Source: Bacteroidia bacterium | GTDB lineage: Bacteria; Bacteroidota; Bacteroidia; Chitinophagales; Saprospiraceae | NCBI GenBank assembly: GCA_030431945.1 | Contig: JAUIIF010000072.1 | Span: 1 to 11,859, forward strand | Direction: 5' to 3' | Length of the DNA stretch: 11,859 nucleotides | Part shown: positions 7,001-11,859 of the stretch, piece after piece | Layout: each line of letters opens with the position of its first letter | How positions within the stretch are numbered: the first letter of the stretch is position 1 | Translations under genes and position numbers: made by a program | Notes under the pieces: generated by a model | What the model was told of the DNA's origin: nothing | Databases searched by the model: none | Seen by the model: only the letters and a program-made list of their open reading frames with translations

Positions 7001-7537
7001 CTGTACGAAGACCTGAACAATGACGGGGTAGTCAATGACAGCGACAAACGCCCCTACGGCCAGCCAGCTCCCCAGCTTTTTGGCGGTTTGCAAACCAGCG
7101 TACGTTACGGTGCGTGGGGCTTACACGCCTCGTTGCGCGGGCAGGCCGGTAATTACGTCTATAACAATCTTGCTGCGGAAAGCGAAAGCTACAACAACAT
7201 CCTGCTGGAGCCGGAACTGCTGAATGTTCCGGTAAGTATTCGGGAAACGGGGTTTCAGTCGCCTCAGTTTTTCTCTGATTATTACGTGGAGGATGCTTCC
7301 TTCCTGCGCTTGGATGCCCTGACGCTGGACTACCGATTCCGGCAGGAGGAAAAGAGACTACGCTCCCTGCGGGCGTACGTGACGGTACAAAATGTATTTA
7401 CCCTGACGGGGTACCGCGGGCTTGACCCCGAAGTGGGGAATGTCAGTGGCAACCCGGCCGTTCCCCGTTACGGCATTGATGATCTTGTTTTTCCCCGTTC
7501 CCGGAGTTTCCTGGTAGGGGTAAGTACGCTTTTTTGA
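4079..7537 (+). CDS. SusC/RagA TonB-dependent receptor with N-terminal STN signalling domain
   Basis: The 1152-residue outer-membrane protein is a SusC-type transporter that can also act as a FecA-type transducer. Residues 1-29 form a signal peptide ending TVAA. The STN domain spans about 30-108 (LAETLEELGRFYGVFFTYDALL through YIVLYKDS). A basic, helical-looking linker (110-165) follows, then a carboxypeptidase-regulatory-like domain (166-240), a TonB-box-like stretch VLVVGYGT (245-252) and the plug (about 262-382, with SIRIRGGTSMNASNEPLYVIDGMPVDN split across 304-330 and VTVLKDAAAGAIYGSRAANGV at 356-376). The beta-barrel runs to a terminal phenylalanine. Two consecutive calcium-type loops (963-974 and 978-989) sit late in the barrel. 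STN would contact the FecR protein encoded 25 nt upstream. It has no SusD of its own, since a second SusC gene follows after 35 nt. It is clearly related to that protein in the barrel, suggesting duplication. Confidence 0.93.
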   Translation: MHSKRIFTGLLVLALGLSVLLTPHRTVAAEPLPMLMQVAEPRPLAETLEELGRFYGVFFTYDALLVAETEVDFTPSSQETLEEAISRLLGPTDLGYEAFDNKYIVLYKDSKRGRREASRLRRKVRQLTRLEQDGRYAGLIRSDRPGNNTLQQLATEQERLDAANTATGVVTDTDGTPLTGVFVRMVGTDRGTTTDATGHFSLALPDASREVMFTYLGHFPVRKTLKPGQRLSVQLRQNETELPAVLVVGYGTVDPGAVTSSIVRIGPGEMTTDQTASMPHQWLQGRVAGVQVLAGNGEQSAFQSIRIRGGTSMNASNEPLYVIDGMPVDNAPHTPSGLQPGRNPLNSLNPADIESVTVLKDAAAGAIYGSRAANGVVLIETKRPRLFQQAELRYDGWVSVATPAAQLDVFDAAAYRELVGRLAPWRLPELGDASTNWQQTVLAGAAPTHQHTLSYGAGGQHGAYRASLGLLERTSIVNGAGTQRLSAAFNGRQDVWKRQLTLAANVKLARITDTYVAPTIFSYAYAYDPTQPVFDPESPWGGFFEYDNDLTIKNPLGEAQQVQDEGRTTRLLGNVKAVYAPRQFPGLRATVQLGTDLGGGTRNLYAPATVRYQFANQGEFRLAREQRRNRLWESYLNYDRRVAGDELGLALTAGYTYQHGWADFPEEVYLGITGYDYAFGRVPVSDRRSNNTRFQENRLASFFGRASLDLRQRYFFTASLRTDGSSRFNPEDRWATFPAASFAWLVSDDRILRARPQWIGRVKIRAGWGLTGNQEIGDYQYLPTFTLGDDQVRFPFGDELLITARPNAVSSNLKWEQTSSFNLALEMSWFNERVNTTLEFYHATTKDLLSRVLVPAGSNFSDVVLTNVGSIRNRGVEFAAEATLIEQRKFRWTLGFNLATNKNKVLSLGNGPDQNFRAISTGTISGGTGNTIQIYREGEPLHSFYVFAHKLDGNGRPLVDGIDHNGDGRVDKADLYEDLNNDGVVNDSDKRPYGQPAPQLFGGLQTSVRYGAWGLHASLRGQAGNYVYNNLAAESESYNNILLEPELLNVPVSIRETGFQSPQFFSDYYVEDASFLRLDALTLDYRFRQEEKRLRSLRAYVTVQNVFTLTGYRGLDPEVGNVSGNPAVPRYGIDDLVFPRSRSFLVGVSTLF

Positions 7538-7572
7538 TTCTACCAAGATAACCTTTTATAAAAAGTATTAAT

Positions 7573-10524
7573 ATGAAACTTAAAGTCAAGTATTTTTTAA
7601 AGGGCGGCCTGTTGCTGTTCGGCCTGTTGTTGGCCGGGCAGGCAGTTTTTGCCCAGCGTACCGTGAGCGGTACGATTACGGATGCGGAGACCGGGGAAGG
7701 CCTGATCGGAGCGTCCGTACTTGCCGTTGGTACTACTTCAGGCACCGTAGGTGACCTGGACGGTAACTTTTCCCTGGCCGTGCCTGCCGGCGTGACGGAA
7801 TTGGAAATTTCCTACACCGGTTATACCACCCAGCGGGTGGCAATCGGTAACCAGTCCGTTTTCAACATTGCCCTGCAATCCGGTACTGAGCTGGAAGAAG
7901 TAGTGGTTATCGGTTACGGTACCGTGAAGCGGGAAGATGCTACCGGATCGGTAGAAACCGTATCTGCCCGGGAATTCAACCAGGGAGCCATCACCTCTGC
8001 GCAGGAATTGGTCTCTGGTAAAGTTGCCGGGGTACAAATTACCACGGATGGTTCGCCCGGTGGCGGTGCCAGTATCCGCATTCGGGGAGGCTCCTCGCTG
8101 AGCGCGAGCAATGCGCCGTTGGTAGTGATCGACGGGGTGCCGATTGAGACCGACGGGGTCAGCGGTGCCCGTAACCCGCTTAACCTGGTGAACCCGAATG
8201 ATATCGAAACCTTTACCGTGCTTAAGGACGCTTCGGCTACGGCCATTTACGGCTCCCGGGCATCTAACGGAGTCGTCATCATTACGACCAAGAAGGGCAA
8301 GGCGGGCAGTGAGCTGCAGCTGTCCTACAATGGTAGTGTCGGCGTAAGCTCCACGGCTAACCGCCTGGACGTACTGACTGGCGACGAGTACCGGGCACTG
8401 ATCACCGACCGTTTCGGAGAAGGCAGCACGGAACTCGGGCTGCTGGGCGAAGCTAATACGGACTGGCAGGACGAAGTCCTGCAGGATGCTCTCTTCCATA
8501 ACCATACGGTTAGCGCAACGGGAGCGATTAAGTCACTGCCCTACCGGGCTACGGTAGGCTATACCAGCCAGGAAGGCGTACTGCTGACGGATGAGTTTCA
8601 GCGCGTCACCTACGGCCTGAACCTAAACCCCGGATTCTTTGAGAATACCCTGCAGATTAACGTAGGCATCAAAGGCGTAAACACCAGCAATAACTTCGCC
8701 AACCGTGGCGCACTTGGTGCCGCCCTGGCCTTCGATCCGACAGTACCCGTACTGGCGGACAACCAGTTTGGCGGGTTCAATTACATTGCTCAGGATAATG
8801 GAAACCCCAATACGCTTGCCCCGGCGAACCCGCTGGCGCTGATCCGGCAGGAAAACAATGAATCTTCCACGAACCGGTACATCGCCAACTTTACGGCGGA
8901 CTACCGGATGCCGTTCCTGCCGGAATTACGGGCAAACCTGAACCTGGCGTACGACAATTCCGAAGGAGAAGGCAGCATCTTCGTCCCGACGAATGCCGCT
9001 TTCGCTTTTGATGATGCCACCGGCGGTGGTGTGGACAATGTATACAGCCAGCAGAAGAAAAATGAGTTGCTGGAGTTTTACCTTAACTACGCCAAAGAGT
9101 TTGAAGGTTTCCGCCTGGACATTCTGGGGGGATACTCCTGGCAGAATTTCTTTGTGGACAGCTATTTCCGCAATTCCGACGTAGCCGGAACCCCCGCAAA
9201 CATCGTTGAAAGCAGTGACCCTGCGGAATACTACCTGTTGTCCTTATTCAGCCGGGCCAATGTTTCCATTGGCGAACGCTTGGTACTTACGGGTACGGTT
9301 CGTCGCGACGGTTCTTCGCGTTTCAACGAAGACAACCGTTACGGCTTGTTCCCATCTGCCGCTGCTGCCTACAAAGTTATTGACAACGTCAATAACCCCA
9401 AGGGTCTGAACAACCTCAAACTCCGTGCCGGGTACGGGGTGACGGGCCAGCAGGACGTTGGCGGCTATTATCCCTCCCAGGCCATCTACCAGAGCAGTTT
9501 TGATAACGCCCGCTACCAGTTCGGAGATCGCTTTGTCACCACACTGCGCCCGGAAGGCTACAATACGGGACTGAAGTGGGAAGAGTCCCGGACCCTTAAC
9601 CTGGCCGTGGACTTTGGCTTCTTCAATGACCGCCTGAATGGCTCCGTGGAGGTGTATTCACGCGAAACGAGCGACCTGCTTAATTTCATCCCCGTACCTG
9701 CCGGTACTAACCTGACGAACTTCATCACGTCAAACGTAGGTGACCTGAAGGGGAATGGTATTGAGTTCAGCCTGAACGGTACCCCTTACCAGACCAAGAC
9801 CAGCAGCCTTGATATTGCCGTTAATTTCACGATTCAAAATAGTGAGATCACGCGCCTTACGGCTACTGAAGACCCTACCTACACCGGTGTGGCTACGGGC
9901 GGTATCGGCGGCGGCGTCGGTAACACCATTCAAATCCACAGTGTAGGTTTTGCTCCTTCCTCTTTCTACGTTTACGAACAGGTGTACGATGAAAGCGGTA
10001 CGCCCATCGAGGGCGTCTACGTTGACCAAAACGGCGATGGAACCATTAATACCGATGACCTCTACCGTTACGAAAACCCGCAGGCGCAGTCTTTTCTGGG
10101 GATGACCATCAACTACAAAGTTGGTAATTTTGACCTCTCCACGGCGGGCCGTGCCAGCTTCGGCAACTATGTATACAACAACAACCTGTCTACCCGCGCC
10201 AACTATGACGCCCTGGTGAACAGTACCGGTTTTGTGGTGAATACCTTGCCGGAGATTACGGAAGTGGATTTTGCTACCACGCAGTTTTTCAGCGACTACT
10301 ACGTGCGCAATGCCTCCTTCTTCCGTCTTGACCACGTTACCGCTGGTTACCGCTTTGCGGACGTACTCGGAGCGGGCAGCAGTATTCGTACCTACCTGAC
10401 CGTCCAGAATCCATTTGTAATCACCAACTACGAAGGAATTGACCCTGAAGTAGGCGGTGGTATTGACAACACCATTTATCCCCGTGCCCGTACCATCCTG
10501 TTGGGCGTTGGCGTTAACTTCTAA
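7573..10524 (+). CDS. SusC/RagA TonB-dependent glycan transporter (no STN)
   Basis: This 983-residue SusC-type barrel should import oligosaccharides across the outer membrane with energy from TonB, partnered by the SusD encoded 14 nt downstream. It has a signal peptide (1-27, cleaved near VFA-Q) and then directly the carboxypeptidase-regulatory-like domain (about 29-103: VSGTITDAETGEGLIGASV, DLDGNFSLAVP). The TonB-box region EEVVVIGYGTVKRED is at 108-122. The plug covers about 123-240, including SIRIRGGSSLSASNAPLVVIDGVP (168-190) and TVLKDASATAIYGSRASNGVVIITTKKG (215-242). The barrel ends LGVGVNF. One calcium-type loop occurs at 818-829 (DQNGDGTINTDD). It lacks the STN domain, so it cannot signal to FecR in the usual way. 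The barrel shares conserved blocks with the upstream receptor (VPAGxN...TNVG/SNVG, QFFSDYYV...ASFxRLD, GxDPEVG). CGT and GGT codons look more frequent here than in the upstream receptor, which may mean stronger expression. This is an impression, not a count. Confidence 0.95.
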   Translation: MKLKVKYFLKGGLLLFGLLLAGQAVFAQRTVSGTITDAETGEGLIGASVLAVGTTSGTVGDLDGNFSLAVPAGVTELEISYTGYTTQRVAIGNQSVFNIALQSGTELEEVVVIGYGTVKREDATGSVETVSAREFNQGAITSAQELVSGKVAGVQITTDGSPGGGASIRIRGGSSLSASNAPLVVIDGVPIETDGVSGARNPLNLVNPNDIETFTVLKDASATAIYGSRASNGVVIITTKKGKAGSELQLSYNGSVGVSSTANRLDVLTGDEYRALITDRFGEGSTELGLLGEANTDWQDEVLQDALFHNHTVSATGAIKSLPYRATVGYTSQEGVLLTDEFQRVTYGLNLNPGFFENTLQINVGIKGVNTSNNFANRGALGAALAFDPTVPVLADNQFGGFNYIAQDNGNPNTLAPANPLALIRQENNESSTNRYIANFTADYRMPFLPELRANLNLAYDNSEGEGSIFVPTNAAFAFDDATGGGVDNVYSQQKKNELLEFYLNYAKEFEGFRLDILGGYSWQNFFVDSYFRNSDVAGTPANIVESSDPAEYYLLSLFSRANVSIGERLVLTGTVRRDGSSRFNEDNRYGLFPSAAAAYKVIDNVNNPKGLNNLKLRAGYGVTGQQDVGGYYPSQAIYQSSFDNARYQFGDRFVTTLRPEGYNTGLKWEESRTLNLAVDFGFFNDRLNGSVEVYSRETSDLLNFIPVPAGTNLTNFITSNVGDLKGNGIEFSLNGTPYQTKTSSLDIAVNFTIQNSEITRLTATEDPTYTGVATGGIGGGVGNTIQIHSVGFAPSSFYVYEQVYDESGTPIEGVYVDQNGDGTINTDDLYRYENPQAQSFLGMTINYKVGNFDLSTAGRASFGNYVYNNNLSTRANYDALVNSTGFVVNTLPEITEVDFATTQFFSDYYVRNASFFRLDHVTAGYRFADVLGAGSSIRTYLTVQNPFVITNYEGIDPEVGGGIDNTIYPRARTILLGVGVNF

Positions 10525-10538
10525 TCATTAGTGCTATC

Positions 10539-11859
10539 ATGAATACATTGAATAAATTTTTATCCGCCTTACTCCTGTTAGTAATGGCTATGGGCTTTAC
10601 GGCCTGTTTTGATGACCTGAATACGGTTCCACTCGACCCCGATACCACCACGGCCAACGTCGTCTACGATGACGCGGGGGCTTATGAACAGGTACTGGCC
10701 AAGCTGTACGCCGGCCTTTCCGTCTCCGGCCAGCAGGGCCCGGATGGCCGCCCGGACATCAGTGGCATCGACGAAGGTTTCTCTACCTACCTGCGCCAGT
10801 ACTGGAAAGCCCAGGAACTGACGACGGACGAAGCCGTTATTGCCTGGAACGATGGTAACATCCACGACTACGAAGAGCAGGACTGGAACGCCTCGAACGA
10901 ATTCATTACGGCGATGTACAACCGCATCTTTTACCAGATCAGCCTCGCCAACGAATACCTGCGGGAAACGACGGAAGAAAAACTGGCCAGCCGCGGCCAG
11001 ACCGGAGCCATTGCTGACCAGGTCGCTCAGTACCGTGCGGAAGCCCGGTTCCTGCGCGCCCTCAGCTACTGGCACGCACTGGATCTCTTCCGGAATGTTC
11101 CCTTCGTAACGGACGAGGATGCCGTTGGTGCCTTCTTCCCCGAACAGACGAATGCCGAAGAGCTGTTCGCCTTTATCGAAGCAGAATTGCTCGACATCGA
11201 ACCGCTGATCATTGACGCCCGGCAGAACGAATACGGCCGCGCCGACCGCGCCGCCGTCTGGACCCTCCTGGCCAAGATGTACCTCAACGCCGAAGCCCAT
11301 ATTGGTACGGACCGTAACACGGATTGTATCACTTACTGCCAGAAAGTAATCGACGCCGGCTTCTCACTGGAACCGGAATACGCCAACCTCTACGTGGCCG
11401 ATAATGGTAGCAGCCCGGAGACCATCTTCCCGATTCTGTTCGACGGACAGAGCACCCGGACCTGGGGTGGTATGACCTTCATCACCCACGCTGCCGTTGG
11501 CGGCGGAATGGACCCCGCAGCTTTCGGTCTTGACGGTGGCTGGGGTGGTACCCGGGCAACGAGCGCCTTTGTCAACAAGTTTCCCTCTACCGGTGGGGGC
11601 GGACAGGTTATCAACGCTCCTCAGGATCCGAACAACACGTACAACGTACTGACGGTACCTGGTGCTCATCAGGGCTGGGACCCGGAATCCACCGAGGTCG
11701 TCATCGCGCAGAAAGGGACGGATAATGTCTTCGAAGGCTACTATTACTTTGCAGAGGCCGGCGAATTCAAGTTCGCCCGCGGCAGCTGGGAGGAAAACTG
11801 GGGAGATACCGGTGCCGACGGCACCCTGGATCCCGGCGGTGATAACATCGCCATTGCCG
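10539..11859 (+). CDS. SusD-like alpha-glucan-binding lipoprotein carrying a SusE/F-like module (3' end cut)
   Basis: The frame runs off the right edge after 440 codons. It encodes a surface lipoprotein that caps the preceding SusC barrel and hands it glycans. The signal peptide ends in FTAC, giving lipidated C23, with acidic D25 and D26 behind it as in Bacteroidota surface lipoproteins. The TPR-like SusD core is plain: YRAEARFLRALSYWHALDLF (165-184) and YGRADRAAVWTLLAKMYLNA (232-251). Compared from memory with starch SusD of B. thetaiotaomicron, D78, R86, W103, W309 and W335 fall on that protein's starch-site residues D73, R81, W98, Y296 and W320. The N101 position is not clearly kept (G106 or N107). 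From about residue 367 a SusE/F-like segment appears where the SusD core should continue. The start at 10539 is set by the lipoprotein signal. Family and lipoprotein calls are firm; alpha-glucan specificity is a good inference. Confidence 0.93.
   Translation, partial: MNTLNKFLSALLLLVMAMGFTACFDDLNTVPLDPDTTTANVVYDDAGAYEQVLAKLYAGLSVSGQQGPDGRPDISGIDEGFSTYLRQYWKAQELTTDEAVIAWNDGNIHDYEEQDWNASNEFITAMYNRIFYQISLANEYLRETTEEKLASRGQTGAIADQVAQYRAEARFLRALSYWHALDLFRNVPFVTDEDAVGAFFPEQTNAEELFAFIEAELLDIEPLIIDARQNEYGRADRAAVWTLLAKMYLNAEAHIGTDRNTDCITYCQKVIDAGFSLEPEYANLYVADNGSSPETIFPILFDGQSTRTWGGMTFITHAAVGGGMDPAAFGLDGGWGGTRATSAFVNKFPSTGGGGQVINAPQDPNNTYNVLTVPGAHQGWDPESTEVVIAQKGTDNVFEGYYYFAEAGEFKFARGSWEENWGDTGADGTLDPGGDNIAIA
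11637..11859 (+). other. SusE/SusF-like starch-binding module inside the SusD-like protein (partial)
   Basis: Residues about 367-440 of the SusD-like protein read TYNVLTVPGAHQGWDP, then FEGYYYFAEAGEFKFARGSW, then a NWGDTGADGTL...GGDNIAIA stretch. The order VPGxxxGWxP, xEGxxxF, xEFKFxxGxW, WGDxGxxGxLxxGGxNI is the pattern I know from SusE/SusF family domains, which bind starch at the cell surface. It follows GVGGG-like and W335 landmarks of the SusD core at a place where canonical SusD continues with its own fold. The window ends inside it, so it is unknown whether the SusD C-terminal part resumes afterwards. The homology is by eye; a profile search would settle it. Confidence 0.75.

Larger units (their letters stand above)
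2419..11859 (+). other. Sigma/anti-sigma-controlled polysaccharide utilisation operon (right end open)
   Basis: Five genes on the same strand, with gaps of 72, 25, 35 and 14 nt, encode a sigma factor, a FecR anti-sigma factor, an STN-SusC, a plain SusC and a SusD. No terminator is visible in any gap. The layout is the Bacteroidota trans-envelope signalling cassette joined to an uptake pair. The starch-site residues in SusD point to an alpha-glucan. Enzymes such as GH13 or GH97 members, if present, would lie beyond the right edge. Confidence 0.8.

Noticed and set aside
7531..7572. Internal promoter before the second SusC gene
   Set aside because: The gap is AT-rich with a TTTTTG and a TAACCTTT, but the spacing is only about 12 nt and no TAnnTTTG is present at the right distance.
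7738..8505. 255-codon minus-strand frame inside the second SusC gene
   Set aside because: It overlaps the conserved SusC N-terminal domains and plug and shows no protein-family features.

Overview
The window reads as a moderately GC-rich member of the Bacteroidota, probably near Lewinella/Saprospiraceae (the taxon is inferred from the gene set and base composition; no marker gene is present). Support comes from a PorV-type type IX secretion protein, tandem SusC/RagA receptors, a SusD lipoprotein, a FecI/FecR-type switch with the Bacteroidota DUF4974 domain, a candidate TAnnTTTG promoter, and starts without strong Shine-Dalgarno sequences.

Left part (1-2103), minus strand. A DUF1015-family gene runs off the left edge (1-426). 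A hairpin followed by a U-rich tract (477-516) separates it from porV (676-1890), the outer-membrane shuttle/attachment protein of the type IX secretion system. A consensus-like promoter for porV lies at 2073-2103, giving an inferred leader of about 175 nt that contains a small hairpin. Positions 2104-2418 hold no recognisable gene.

Right part (2419-11859), plus strand. Five genes run in one direction with gaps of 72, 25, 35 and 14 nt and look like one polysaccharide-utilisation operon: an ECF sigma factor, a FecR-type anti-sigma factor, a SusC-like receptor with an N-terminal STN signalling domain, a second SusC-like transporter without STN, and a SusD-like lipoprotein cut off by the right edge. 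In the expected model, glycan binding at the STN receptor is passed through TonB-linked contacts to FecR in the periplasm. FecR then releases the sigma factor, which transcribes the locus, and the second SusC with SusD performs bulk uptake.

The most interesting part is the SusD. It aligns well, from memory, with the archetypal starch SusD of Bacteroides thetaiotaomicron. It keeps an aromatic triad (W103, W309, W335) plus D78 and R86 at the positions of that protein's starch-binding site, so an alpha-glucan substrate is likely. Where the SusD fold should continue, it carries a segment resembling a SusE/SusF starch-binding module (residues about 367-440 and beyond the edge). A SusD with a built-in SusE/F-like module, served by two related SusC barrels of which only one can signal, is an unusual arrangement and the best candidate here for something little described.
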